Origin: CAVQBJ01 sp963819075
GTDB lineage: Bacteria; Actinomycetota; Thermoleophilia; Solirubrobacterales; Solirubrobacteraceae
DNA length: 64,000 nucleotides
Direction: 5' to 3'
Assembly: GCA_963819075.1 (NCBI GenBank)
Contig: CAWFUP010000003.1
Coordinates: 310,001 to 374,000, forward strand
Shown here: positions 43,517 through 52,580 of the stretch, one piece after another
How positions within the stretch are numbered: position 1 is the first letter of the stretch
How the letters are laid out: every line of letters starts with the position of its first letter
Made by a program: the position numbers and the translations under genes
The notes under the pieces: model-generated
Seen by the model: the letters and a program-made list of their open reading frames with translations, nothing else
Database searches by the model: none
What the model was told of the DNA's origin: nothing

Positions 43517-44989
43517 ATGCACAATCGCCAAGTGGCCAATCCGGATCGCCTGACCGCCCTCGACACCGCCTTCCTGCATCTCGAGGATCACGGCACCGCG
43601 CACATGCATGTCGCCTCGGTCATGGTGTTCGCCGGCGCGGCGCCGTCGGCCGACGAGCTCATCGACCATCTCGTAGGGCGGCTGCATCTCGTCCCGCGCT
43701 ACCGCCAGCGCATCGCCCACATACCACTCGATCAGGGGCGGCCGGTGTGGACCGACGACCCCCACTTCAACCCGCGCTACCACATCCGCCACACCGCGCT
43801 GCCGCGTCCGGGCGATGACCTGGCCCTGCAACGACTCGCCGGACGCCTGTTCTCGCAGCGCCTCGACCGCTCCAAGCCGCTGTGGGAGATGTGGCTCGTC
43901 GACCGGCTTGCGGGAGACCGCTTCGCGATCATCGCCAAGACGCACCATGCGCTCGTCGACGGCGTGTCCGGCGTCGACATCACCTCGGTGCTGTTCGATG
44001 TGTCGCCCTCGCCGGAGCGTGTGGCCGAGCCGGTTGAGGCGTGGGCGCCCCAGCCGCTGCCCGGACCGGCGAAGCTCCTCGGCGAGGCGCTGCTCGAGCG
44101 CTCGACGGTCCCGCGCGAGATGGTGCGCGGCCTGCGCGCCGCGCTGAGGACGCCCCGTCGCCTCGTCGACCAGGCGCGCGAGGGCCTCGGTGGCCTCGGC
44201 GCGACGGCCCTGGCCGGGATCAGCGATCCCGCGCCGCCGAGCCCCTTCAACGTCGAGATCGGCTCGCACCGCCGCTACACGTGGGTCGACGCCGACCTCG
44301 CGCAGTTCAAGGCCATCAAGGACGCGCTCGGCGGGACCCTCAACGATGCCGTCCTCACGGTCGTCACGCTCGCGCTCGGCGACTACCTGCGCTCGACTGG
44401 CCAGGACACGACCGAGCTCGTGCTGAAGGCGATGGTCCCGGTCTCGGTCCGTGGCGAGCGCGAGCATGGCGACCTCGGTAACCGGGTCGCTGCGATGTGG
44501 GCCCCGCTGCCGGTCGGCGTCACCGATCCCGTCGGCGCCTTCGAGGACATCCACATCGCGATGAACGAGATCAAGGCCTCGGGACAGGCGATCGGCGCCC
44601 AGGCGCTCACCGAGCTCGCCGGTCTCGCGCCGCCGACGATCGCCAGCCAGGCGGCGCGCCTCCAGGCCCGCCAGCGTTACTTCAACCTCGTCGTGACCAA
44701 CATCCCGGGTCCGCAGCTTCCGCTGTACCTGCTCGGCCGGGAGATGGTCGGGCTCTATCCAGTCGTCCCGCTGGCCAAGCGCCAGGCGATCGGCATCGCG
44801 ATCATGAGCTACAACGGGCGCCTCGGGTTCGGCCTGCTCGCCGACTTCGACGCGCTCCCGGACGTCGAGGCGATCGCGATGGCGCTCGAGGACGCGATCG
44901 CCGCGCTCGCGCGGGCCGCCGGCGTCGCGCGCACCCGCCGCTTCCCCTCGCGGCAGCGTTCCCCCTCCGCGCGCACCACACCCGCGTAG
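43517..44989 (+). CDS. Wax ester synthase/diacylglycerol acyltransferase (WS/DGAT)
   Basis: WS/DGAT-family acyltransferase, 490 residues. The catalytic HHxxxDG is H143-H144-A-L-V-D148-G149. The N-terminal region (LTALDTAFLHLED, MHVASVMVF) and the C-terminal half (NLVVTNIPGPQLPLYLLG, with VPVSVRGE and GNRV) are typical. It makes triacylglycerol or wax esters as storage lipid. Start ATG 43517 is plausible, with GTG 43532 as an alternative. A CRP-type site lies upstream. Confidence 0.9.
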   Translation: MHNRQVANPDRLTALDTAFLHLEDHGTAHMHVASVMVFAGAAPSADELIDHLVGRLHLVPRYRQRIAHIPLDQGRPVWTDDPHFNPRYHIRHTALPRPGDDLALQRLAGRLFSQRLDRSKPLWEMWLVDRLAGDRFAIIAKTHHALVDGVSGVDITSVLFDVSPSPERVAEPVEAWAPQPLPGPAKLLGEALLERSTVPREMVRGLRAALRTPRRLVDQAREGLGGLGATALAGISDPAPPSPFNVEIGSHRRYTWVDADLAQFKAIKDALGGTLNDAVLTVVTLALGDYLRSTGQDTTELVLKAMVPVSVRGEREHGDLGNRVAAMWAPLPVGVTDPVGAFEDIHIAMNEIKASGQAIGAQALTELAGLAPPTIASQAARLQARQRYFNLVVTNIPGPQLPLYLLGREMVGLYPVVPLAKRQAIGIAIMSYNGRLGFGLLADFDALPDVEAIAMALEDAIAALARAAGVARTRRFPSRQRSPSARTTPA

Positions 44990-45050
44990 ACGCCGCGCAG
45001 CGTCGGGGGTGAGCGGACGCCGCACCGGCACGCTCCATAATGGCCCGCAG

Positions 45051-46830
45051 ATGAGCCCCTCCGACGAGCCCGATCGCGCCGACACCGGCTCCCTGCGGAT
45101 CGCGCTCGCGCAGATCAATACCACGGTCGGCGACATCGTCGGCAACGCGCAGCGCATCAGCCGCGGCCTGGCCGACGCGAGCGCCGCGGGCGCCGAGCTC
45201 GTGCTCTTTCCCGAGCTCGCGCTCACCGGCTATCCGCCGGAGGACCTGCTGCTCAAGGAGCACTTCCTGCGCGACGCGCGCATCGCGCTCGACGAGCTGG
45301 CGCGCGAGACCGAGGGGATCGTCGCGATCGTCGGCGCACCCGAACGCGCCGAGGACGTGTTCAACGCGGCGGCGGTGCTCGCCGAGGGCCGCCTCGCCGG
45401 CTTCTACCGCAAGGTGTACCTCCCGAACTACGGCGTCTTCGACGAGCAGCGCTACTTCCAGAGCGGCAACGGCGGCGCTCTGCTCGAGCTCGGCGAGCAC
45501 CGCATCGGTCTGACGGTCTGTGAGGATATGTGGGAGCCCGGGCCGCCGGCCTCCGACGAGGCGCTCGCCGGCGCGACGCTGCTCGTCAACGTCTCGGCGT
45601 CGCCCTATCACGTCGGCAAGGGACTCGAGCGCGAGCGCATGTTCGCCCAGCGCGCCCGCGACAACGGAGCCGCCGTGGCGTTCTGCGCGCTCGTCGGCGG
45701 GCAGGACGAGCTCATCTTCGACGGGCATTCGTGCGTCATCGACCACACCGGCGAGGTCATCGCCCGGGCGAGCCAGTTCGAGGAGGAACTGCTCGTGTGC
45801 GACGTCGACCTGCGCGCCGCCGGCGCCTCGCGGCTGCGCGACGCGGGGTACCGGCCGGCCGCGCGCCGGGCCCGCCCCGAGATCCCGGTGATCGCACGGC
45901 TGCCCCGCCCGCGGCCGACGAGCGACGCCGGGCCTCCGGCGAGGCGCGTCGCCGAGCTGCTGCGCCCCGAGGAGGCCGAGGTCTACGCCGCGCTGACGCT
46001 CGGCCTGCGCGACTACGTGGAGAAGAACGGGTTCGCGCACGTCGTGCTCGGCCTCTCCGGCGGGATCGACTCGGCGCTCGTGGCCTGCGTGGCCGTGGAC
46101 GCGCTCGGCCCCGAGCGGGTCACGCTGGCGATCATGCCGTCTCCGCATTCCTCGGACGAGACGCAGGCCGACGCCCGCGGTCTCGCCGCGGCGCTCGGCA
46201 CGCAGCCCTTCGAGCTGCCGATCGAGGCGGTCATGCGCGCCTACGACGAAACGTTGCGCGACGCCTTCGACGGGCTGCCCGGCCGACCTCACCGAGGAGA
46301 ACGTCCAGGCCCGGATCCGGGGCAACCTGCTGATGGCGCTCTCCAACAAGTTCGGCTGGCTCGTGCTCACCACCGGCAACAAGTCGGAGATGTCGGTCGG
46401 CTACACGACGCTCTACGGCGACCTCGCCGGCGGCTTCGCAGTCATCAAGGACGTGCCCAAGACGCTCGTCTACCGCCTCGTGCGCTGGCGCAACTCGCCC
46501 GGCGGATCGGCCGGCCGGATCGCGGCACCGATCCCGGTCTCGATCATCGAACGCGCACCCTCGGCCGAGCTGCGCCCGGAGCAGCGCGACGAGGACTCGC
46601 TGCCACCCTACCCCGTGCTCGATCGCATCCTGCACGGTTACGTCGAGCTCGATCAGGGCCGCGAGGAGCTCATCTCCGCCGGGCTGCCCGAGGACGACGT
46701 CGATCACACGATCCGTCTCGTCGAGCTCGCCGAATACAAGCGCCGCCAGGCACCACCGGGGATCAAGGTGACCCCGCGCGCGTTCGGGCGCGACCGGCGC
46801 ATGCCGATCACGAACCGCTATCGCGGTTGA
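45051..46830 (+). CDS. nadE: Glutamine-dependent NAD+ synthetase, interrupted by a one-base insertion
   Basis: Two-domain NAD synthase that forms NAD+ from deamido-NAD+ using glutamine. The N-terminal nitrilase-type glutaminase has E55, K121 and C157 (ALTG-YP, FYRKVYLP, VCEDMWEP) and the C-terminal ATP-PPi domain has SGGIDS at 336-341. After residue 409 the reading frame must change: CCC at 46278-46280 is followed by GGCC where one C less would restore the frame into ADLTEENVQ, then NKSEMSVGYTTLYGDL, up to the TAG/TGA at 46830. Repaired length about 592 residues. Either a sequencing error in a C run, a real mutation, or +1 recoding on CCC-G. NadE is normally essential. Confidence 0.9.
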
Positions 46831-46898
46831 GCGACGTAACGGCCGGGTGCGCGGCGCGGGGGACCGTGGTCGCCGCCGGGGCCCTACAGTTACGCTCG

Positions 46899-47777
46899 AT
46901 GAGCGCGAACGACATCGCGGCCATGGCCCGCTTTCCGCCAGGGTCGGCGCTGCGGATCGGGCGGCGCGGCGAGTTCTTCGTGCGCGACTCCGCCGGCAGC
47001 GGACCGGCTGTGCTGCTGCTGCACGGTTGGATGGTCTCGGCCGACCTCAACTGGGGGCTGTCGTACGGGCCGCTGATCGACGCCGGCTATCGCGTCGTCG
47101 CGCTCGACCATCGTGGTCACGGGCGTGGGCTGCGCACATTGGCGCCGTTCCGGCTCAGCGACTGCGCCGATGACGCCGCCGCCGTGGTGCGAGCGCTCGG
47201 CTGTGGCCCGATCAGCGCCGTCGGCTACTCGATGGGTGGCCCGATCGCCGCGCTCCTGGCCCGTGATCATCCCGAGCTCGTGAGCGGGCTCGTCTTCTGC
47301 GCGACGGCGACCAACTGGCAGGAGCCGCCCATGCGCCGATTCTGGCGCACGATGGGCGCGCTCCAGCTCGCGCTTTCGCTGTCGCCGGTCGGGCTGTGGC
47401 GGGCGATCCTGCGCCGCTGGGGCATCCCCGATTCCGAGCTCACCGACTGGCTCGTCGCCGAGCTGACGCGAGGGAGCGCGCGCGACCTCGCCGAGGCCGG
47501 CCGCGAGCTCGGGCGCTTCGATGCGGGGCCGTGGATCGGCAGTCTCGCCGCACCGAGCGCCGTCGTCCTGACCAGCCGCGACCGTTCGGTCCCTCCACGG
47601 CTGCAACGCCAGCTCGCGGCGTCCCGGCAGGCCCCGGTCTTCGAGGTGCCCGCCGATCACTTCGCCGTCAGCCAGGCCACCGAGCGCTTCAACGCCGAGC
47701 TGCTGCAGGCGCTCGCCGCGGTTGCGGCGAGCGCGGCCCGCGCGGATGACCATGGCGCCGCCGCGCTGTCCGCCTGA
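46899..47777 (+). CDS. Alpha/beta-fold hydrolase
   Basis: A 292-residue hydrolase. The oxyanion HGWMVSADLNWG follows VLLLHG; the nucleophile is Ser in GYSMGGP; ALDHRGHGRG is the preceding strand; the acid is likely Asp in LTSRDRSV and the final His in PADHFAV. The start ATG at 46899 has a -10-like TACAGT a few bases upstream, so it may be leaderless. Its N-terminus is preceded by the nadE stop 68 bases earlier. Substrate unknown. Confidence 0.82.
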   Translation: MSANDIAAMARFPPGSALRIGRRGEFFVRDSAGSGPAVLLLHGWMVSADLNWGLSYGPLIDAGYRVVALDHRGHGRGLRTLAPFRLSDCADDAAAVVRALGCGPISAVGYSMGGPIAALLARDHPELVSGLVFCATATNWQEPPMRRFWRTMGALQLALSLSPVGLWRAILRRWGIPDSELTDWLVAELTRGSARDLAEAGRELGRFDAGPWIGSLAAPSAVVLTSRDRSVPPRLQRQLAASRQAPVFEVPADHFAVSQATERFNAELLQALAAVAASAARADDHGAAALSA

Positions 47778-47817
47778 TCCCCACCGCGAGTCGACCGACC
47801 CCGCAGCGACCGCCTCG

Positions 47818-48372
47818 ATGCCCCTTCGCTCGCGCCGCCCGCTCCTCGCCGCCCTCGCCGCCCTGGCGACGCTCCTGCCGACCGCCTGCGGCGACACGCT
47901 GCAGCTCGAGCCGCTGCGCGATGCCGACCTCACGCGCGCCCATGCCGCACCCTTCGTCGTGTACTGGGTGGGGCGCGCCTACCACGGCATGCCCCTCAGC
48001 TTCGCATCGCCGCAGTTCGGCGGCTCGGTGCTCATCACCTACGGCAACTGCATCATCGGCGGCCAGAACACGTGCGTGCGCGCGCTGACGATCGTCACCT
48101 CGCACGACAACAGCTTCCTGCCCGGCGCAGCGCACTCGCTCGTGCGGCGCCGCATCCGCGGCCGCATCGCCGTCGTGGCCATGGGCGGACGCACGATCGA
48201 GCTCGGGACGGGGCCGGTCGTGGTCGACGTGATCGCGAACACGCCGGCGCTCGCCGCCGCCGCGGCGCGGGACATGACCCCCCTCAACCCACTACCGGGA
48301 CGCACCGGCGGACCCGGCTCGCCTCTGGCCCCGGCGCTGCCGCCGAATGGCTTCGCCCAGACAGCCTCGTAG
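47818..48372 (+). CDS. Probable lipoprotein of unknown function
   Basis: A 184-residue protein. Residues 1-20 are a signal peptide (RSRRPLLAALAALATLL) ending with PTAC, a weak lipobox with Cys near residue 22. The mature part has two Cys in GNCIIGGQNTC and a Pro-rich C-terminal tail. No family is recognised. The ATG at 47818 is chosen because upstream in-frame GTG/ATG codons would bury the signal peptide. It runs into the convergent thioesterase gene, 21 bases apart. Confidence 0.6.
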   Translation: MPLRSRRPLLAALAALATLLPTACGDTLQLEPLRDADLTRAHAAPFVVYWVGRAYHGMPLSFASPQFGGSVLITYGNCIIGGQNTCVRALTIVTSHDNSFLPGAAHSLVRRRIRGRIAVVAMGGRTIELGTGPVVVDVIANTPALAAAAARDMTPLNPLPGRTGGPGSPLAPALPPNGFAQTAS

Positions 48373-48393
48373 CCCGTCCGCCCGTGGCGGGCG

Positions 48394-48804
48394 CTACGGG
48401 AGCGGACGGACGGCGATCGTCATGCGCGTGAGGGCACAGACGCGCGCGTCGTCGTCGAGGATCTCCACGTCCCAGATCCACGTCGTGCGGCCGCGGTGGC
48501 GTCGCCGCGCGACGCCGTGCACCGTCCCGTTGGTGATCGGGCGCATGAAGCTCGTCGCGTTGGACAGGCCGACCGCGGCCTGCCCGGCGGGTATCACGTG
48601 CAGCGCCGTGCCGAGCGACGCGAGCGACTCGGCGATCGAGGCGAACAGCCCGCCATGCGCGAGGCCGAAGGCCTGCTTGAGGTCGTCGGTGAGCGGCACG
48701 CGGCCTCTCACGAGCTCGTCGCTGAACTCGAGCAGTTCGAGGCCGTACAGGCGCTCGAACCCGCCGAGCCGGTCGTTGAGCTCCTGCACGGAGGGCGCCT
48801 GCAT
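48394..48804 (-). CDS. PaaI-type hotdog thioesterase
   Basis: A 136-residue hotdog-fold thioesterase of the PaaI/YbdB class. The signature LAHGGLFASIAES contains the His-Gly-Gly typical of the active site, and NATSFMRPITNGTVHGVA is the second block. Such enzymes cleave acyl-CoA or aryl-CoA esters (for example DHNA-CoA or phenylacetyl-CoA). It lies divergently from the gene at 48886, 81 bases away, and converges on the lipoprotein gene. Confidence 0.87.
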   Translation of the reverse strand: MQAPSVQELNDRLGGFERLYGLELLEFSDELVRGRVPLTDDLKQAFGLAHGGLFASIAESLASLGTALHVIPAGQAAVGLSNATSFMRPITNGTVHGVARRRHRGRTTWIWDVEILDDDARVCALTRMTIAVRPLP

Positions 48805-48885
48805 GCGCGGCCACGATAGCCTACGGGCCACGCAGGGCTCGTCCGGGGAGCCGTCCGCCGCCGTCGCGAGTCTGTGCCAGAACCC

Positions 48886-49947
48886 ATGAGCGAACTCGAC
48901 CAGCTGCCGCCCGAACAGCGGGCCGTCCTCTCGCTGCTCCTGCGCCAAGGCAAGGGATACGACGACGTCGCCGCGCTGCTGCGCATCGATCCCGACGCGG
49001 TGCGCGCCCGCGCGCTCGCGGCGATGACGGCGCTCGGCCCGCCCGAGCTGTCCGAGCTGGCCCCGGAGATCCGGGCCGAGGTCGGCGACTACCTCCTGCG
49101 CCAGCAGACCGCCGACGAGAGCGAGGCCACCCGCGCGTTGTTCCGCTCCTCGGGCGGCGCGCGAAGCTGGGCGCAGACGGTGTCCGAGAGAGTGTCCGAG
49201 CTCGCTGCCGAGCCGCTGCCCCCCGTGCCTCCCTCGCCTCCCGGCCCGGCGAATCAGCCGCGGCCGATGCTCATTCCGCCGCCGCCCCCGAGTCCGCCCT
49301 CGCGCGGTCCCGCCCCGGCCGCTCCGGGCGAAGGCCAGCCTCCGGCGCCCATCCAACCGCCACGTCGGCCGGCGGCCGGGGTGGAGCGCGAGCCCGAGGC
49401 CGAGGACAAGGTCGCGGCGAGATCCCGTATCGGGGGCTACCTCGTGCTCGGCGCGCTCGCGGTGATCATCGCCGTCGTCGTCATCATCGCCCTCAACGGT
49501 GGGTTCGGCAGCGGCGGCAGCGGCGGCAACGGGGTGGTCAGCGCATCGACGAGCACCCCGGCGTCCTCGACGACGTCGACGAGCACCGCGCAGCCGAAGA
49601 TCGTCGCGCAGATCAACTTCAGCCCGCCAAACGGCTCGAGCCACGCGCTTGCCGTGGCGAACATCATCGTGCAGGGCAACCTCAAGGCGTTCGCGCTGTC
49701 CGCGCAGGGGCTCGCGCCCACGAACGGCTTCGCCTACGCGGTGTGGCTGTACAACTCGCAGACGAACGCGAAGCTGCTCGGCTTCATCAACCAGCAGGTC
49801 ACCTCCAACGGGCAGGCCAAGGCGATCGCCGCGCTCCCCGCCGACGCCTCCCACTACCGGGAGATGGTCATCACCCGAGAGACGGCGCCAAAGCCGGCGC
49901 AGCCCGGACCGGTCGTGCTCGTCGGTCAGCTCGGCTCGGCGGCCTGA
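48886..49947 (+). CDS. Membrane protein with HTH-like N-terminus and anti-sigma-K-like C-terminus
   Basis: A 353-residue single-pass protein. Residues 5-50 resemble sigma region 4 (LPPEQRAVLSLLLRQGKGYDDVAALLRIDPDAVRARAL split as two helices). A Pro-rich linker (111-160) precedes one membrane helix at about 184-204. The outer domain from about 240 (LAVANIIVQGNLKAF, YAVWLYN, and LGFINQQVTSNGQAKA) resembles the RskA/anti-sigma-K C-terminal domain. The layout suggests a signalling protein between membrane and transcription, but no sigma gene is adjacent. ATG 48886; GTG 48874 is possible. Confidence 0.65.
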   Translation: MSELDQLPPEQRAVLSLLLRQGKGYDDVAALLRIDPDAVRARALAAMTALGPPELSELAPEIRAEVGDYLLRQQTADESEATRALFRSSGGARSWAQTVSERVSELAAEPLPPVPPSPPGPANQPRPMLIPPPPPSPPSRGPAPAAPGEGQPPAPIQPPRRPAAGVEREPEAEDKVAARSRIGGYLVLGALAVIIAVVVIIALNGGFGSGGSGGNGVVSASTSTPASSTTSTSTAQPKIVAQINFSPPNGSSHALAVANIIVQGNLKAFALSAQGLAPTNGFAYAVWLYNSQTNAKLLGFINQQVTSNGQAKAIAALPADASHYREMVITRETAPKPAQPGPVVLVGQLGSAA

Positions 49948-51593
49948 GCGGCGTCTTCGCCGGCGACGAGCGCTCCGGGGTTCATCAGCGCCCGGGGGTC
50001 GAGCTCGCGCTTGATCGCGCGTAGCACCGCGACGCCGGTCGGCCCGATCTCGGCCGCCAGGTACGGCCGGTGGTCGCGCCCGACCCCGTGGTGGTGGGTG
50101 ATCGTGGCCCGGTGCGCGACGATCGTCGCGCTCGCGGCCTCCTTCACGACGCGCCACTGCTCGAGCTCCTGCCCGGCGCGCTGGCGCGCGAGGAAGGTGA
50201 AGTACAGCGAGCCCCCGGTGCGGTAGATGTGCGACACGTGACAGGACACCAGGCCGGGCGTCCCCTGTCGCGCGAGGGCGTCGGCGATCGCGGTGCCGAC
50301 GGCGCGGCGCAGCGCCGGGAGCTCGCGCCACGGCGCCGCCGTCTCGAGCGTCTCCACCATCACGCCATGGTCGAGCAGGTCGTCGCGCAGGTAGGGCCCC
50401 GTGAACCGGCTCTCCTCCCAAGCCCGGCCGGGTGAGCTGCCGACCGGGACGGCGCCGTGGCGGCGCAGTGACGCGACGACGCGCGCCCGCCGGCGGCGCA
50501 CGTCGTCCTCGGTGCCCTCGAAGCCGACGATGGCCACGCAGCCACTCGCGACCCCGCGAAGGCGCAGGTAATTCTGGCCGAGCGCCTGCAGCGGTCCGTG
50601 GCGGCCGCTCAGGGCGATCGACAGCCGCGTCTCCGACTCGTCGGAGAGCCGTACGACCTCCGGTCGGCCGTCGAGGGCGGCGAGCGCGCGCATCGCCTCA
50701 CAGCCGGCCGCGAACGTCTCGAAGAACGCGCCCTCGTAGCGGCGCACCGCCGGCTTGGGGTGCACGGCGAGCGTCGCCTCGGTGATGACGCCGAGCGCGC
50801 CCTCCGAGCCGACGACGAGCTCGCGCAGGTCCGGACCGGCGGCACTCGCCGGCCCGGCGGCGAGATTGAGCTCGCCGTCCGGGGACAGGCAACGCAGCCC
50901 TAGCACGAGCTCGTCGAAGCGCCCGTAGCCGGTGGAGGCCTGACCGGCCGAGCGTGTCGCGGCGCAGCCGCCCACGGTGACGTAGCGGTAGCTCTGCGGG
51001 AAATGCCCGAGCGTCAGCCCGGCGGCGGCCAGTCTTGCCTCGAGCGTCGCCACGCCGACTCCGCCACCGACGCGCACGAGCGATGACTCGCGGTCGATCT
51101 CGCCGATGACGTCAAGCCCGCGAAGGTCAAGCGACACCGCCGCATGGTGGATCCCTCGCTCGGGGCGCAGCCCGCCAACGACGCTCGTGCCGCCTCCGAA
51201 CGGGATGACGGCGACGTCGTGCTCGGCGCAGACGCGCAGCACCGCGCGCACCGCCGTCGCGTCGCGCGGCCTCAGTACGGCGTCTGGTGCCTCGCCGGGA
51301 CGCCCGGCGCGTAGGCGTACGAGGTCGGGATAGCCCTTACCCGCGCAGTGCAGCACGCGCGAGCGATGGTCGGTGGCCACGGCGGCCGTGCCGAGCGCGC
51401 TGCGCAGCGCGTCGAGCGCCGCGCCACGCAGACGACCGTCCGGCAGCAGGACCGAGCCGATGTCGGCCGGCGCGGGGCGCCACTCGCCGACCCCGATGCG
51501 ATCGGCCAGGAAGTCGATCGCGTGCGCGGGCAGCACGCGTGCGTGGCCCTCGGGGCCCCAGCCCCAGAAGCGCATGTCCGCCGTCTCAGGCAA
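49926..51593 (-). CDS. FAD-binding oxidase, alkyl-DHAP-synthase-like
   Basis: VAO/PCMH-type flavoprotein of 555 residues, similar to alkyldihydroxyacetonephosphate synthase and D-lactate-dehydrogenase-like oxidases. FAD-binding: PFGGGTSVVGG and VGGCAATRSAGQASTGYGRF; the C-terminal HHHGVGRDH with three His is the AGPS signature. N-terminal RFWGWGPEG is also shared with that family. AGPS-type function would imply ether lipids, which is not established here. The 3' end overlaps the convergent HTH-membrane gene by 22 bases, and the SRPBCC gene stop overlaps its start by 8 bases. Confidence 0.83.
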   Translation of the reverse strand: MPETADMRFWGWGPEGHARVLPAHAIDFLADRIGVGEWRPAPADIGSVLLPDGRLRGAALDALRSALGTAAVATDHRSRVLHCAGKGYPDLVRLRAGRPGEAPDAVLRPRDATAVRAVLRVCAEHDVAVIPFGGGTSVVGGLRPERGIHHAAVSLDLRGLDVIGEIDRESSLVRVGGGVGVATLEARLAAAGLTLGHFPQSYRYVTVGGCAATRSAGQASTGYGRFDELVLGLRCLSPDGELNLAAGPASAAGPDLRELVVGSEGALGVITEATLAVHPKPAVRRYEGAFFETFAAGCEAMRALAALDGRPEVVRLSDESETRLSIALSGRHGPLQALGQNYLRLRGVASGCVAIVGFEGTEDDVRRRRARVVASLRRHGAVPVGSSPGRAWEESRFTGPYLRDDLLDHGVMVETLETAAPWRELPALRRAVGTAIADALARQGTPGLVSCHVSHIYRTGGSLYFTFLARQRAGQELEQWRVVKEAASATIVAHRATITHHHGVGRDHRPYLAAEIGPTGVAVLRAIKRELDPRALMNPGALVAGEDAAQAAEPS

Positions 51594-52029
51594 CGATCCT
51601 CGCGAGCCCGTCGAGCGCGTCGGACAGGCGCCGTCGCGCGGCGCGGCGCATCATCACCGCGCCGAGGCGGGTCAGCACCCCGTGCGGGGTCTCGTGCACG
51701 ACGAGCGTCACGTCGGTTCCAGCGTCCCCCGGAGCCGCAGCGAGGCGCAGCTCGGTCTCGGCGGCTACGAGGAACCGGGCGAACGGCGTTCCCTCGAGCT
51801 CCTGGCGCCAGCGGGCCAGACTCGGCGGCACCGCCTCCACGACGGTGAAGTCCGCGCGCACCGGGCGACCCTTCGCCGTCACGAGCACCTCGGTGAACGT
51901 CGTCGCGGACACCGACTCCACGCGGGCCACCCGCGGCCACCAGCGTGCGAGGTGGTGCGGGTCGGCGATGACGTCCCACAGATCCTGCTGGGCCGCATCG
52001 ATCCGCCGGCTCGCCTCCGCCGTCGGCAT
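51586..52029 (-). CDS. SRPBCC-family protein
   Basis: A 147-residue START/Bet v1-fold protein: ASRRIDAAQQDLWDVIADP, HHLARWWPRV, and DVTLVVHETPHGVL mark the fold. Such proteins bind hydrophobic ligands such as polyketides or lipids. The ATG overlaps the apt stop by one base (TGATG). It belongs to the tightly packed minus-strand run from rsiG to the FAD oxidase, with all adjacent genes overlapping or nearly so. Confidence 0.83.
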   Translation of the reverse strand: MPTAEASRRIDAAQQDLWDVIADPHHLARWWPRVARVESVSATTFTEVLVTAKGRPVRADFTVVEAVPPSLARWRQELEGTPFARFLVAAETELRLAAAPGDAGTDVTLVVHETPHGVLTRLGAVMMRRAARRRLSDALDGLARIVA

Positions 52030-52580
52030 CAGGGGTGCTCGTAGCGCAGCACCGCGTGCACGTCGTGAGGAGCGAGCGCCGCCCGCCCGCCGAGGAAGGA
52101 GAGCTCGATGAGAAAGCCGCATCCGACGACCTCGCCGCCGAGACGCTCGACGAGCTCGCACAGCGCTCGGGCCGTGCCCCCGGTGGCCAGCAGGTCGTCG
52201 TGCACGAGCACCCGCGCCCCGGGCGCGATCGCGTCGCTGTGGATCTCGAGGTGGTCGGTGCCGTACTCGAGCGCGTACGCCGCGCTGACCGTCTCCGACG
52301 GCAGCTTGCCCGGCTTCCGAGCGAGCACGAAGCCGGCGTCGAGCGCGAGCGCCAGCGGCGGGCCGAGCAGGAAACCTCGCGCCTCGGCGGCGACCACGAC
52401 GTCGACGCGCAGCCCGCGCGCGGCGACGGCAAGCGCCGATACGGCGGCGGCGAGCGCGCCGTGGTCAGCCATCAGCGGCGTGATGTCGCGGAAGACGATC
52501 CCCGGCTGCGGGAAGTCGGGGATGTCTCGGATGCGCGCCCGCAGCGCTGTGACGCCGTCTTCGGGTCCGGCTCCACTCAT
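52029..52580 (-). CDS. apt: Adenine phosphoribosyltransferase
   Basis: Purine salvage enzyme converting adenine and PRPP to AMP, 183 residues. RDIPDFPQPGIVFRDITPL is the APRT N-terminal block, EARGFLLGPPLA the adenine site and VLVHDDLLATGGTA the PRPP loop. The ATG overlaps the stop of the MerR-like gene (ATGA) and its TGA overlaps the SRPBCC start. In many Actinobacteria apt sits beside relA; here it is coupled to a cell-division-type regulator instead. Confidence 0.92.
   Translation of the reverse strand: MSGAGPEDGVTALRARIRDIPDFPQPGIVFRDITPLMADHGALAAAVSALAVAARGLRVDVVVAAEARGFLLGPPLALALDAGFVLARKPGKLPSETVSAAYALEYGTDHLEIHSDAIAPGARVLVHDDLLATGGTARALCELVERLGGEVVGCGFLIELSFLGGRAALAPHDVHAVLRYEHP

Noticed and set aside
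46331..47777. Single long protein joining nadE start and the alpha/beta hydrolase
   Set aside because: After the frameshift the nadE frame is only a shadow sequence until the hydrolase ATG at 46899; the two are separate genes.
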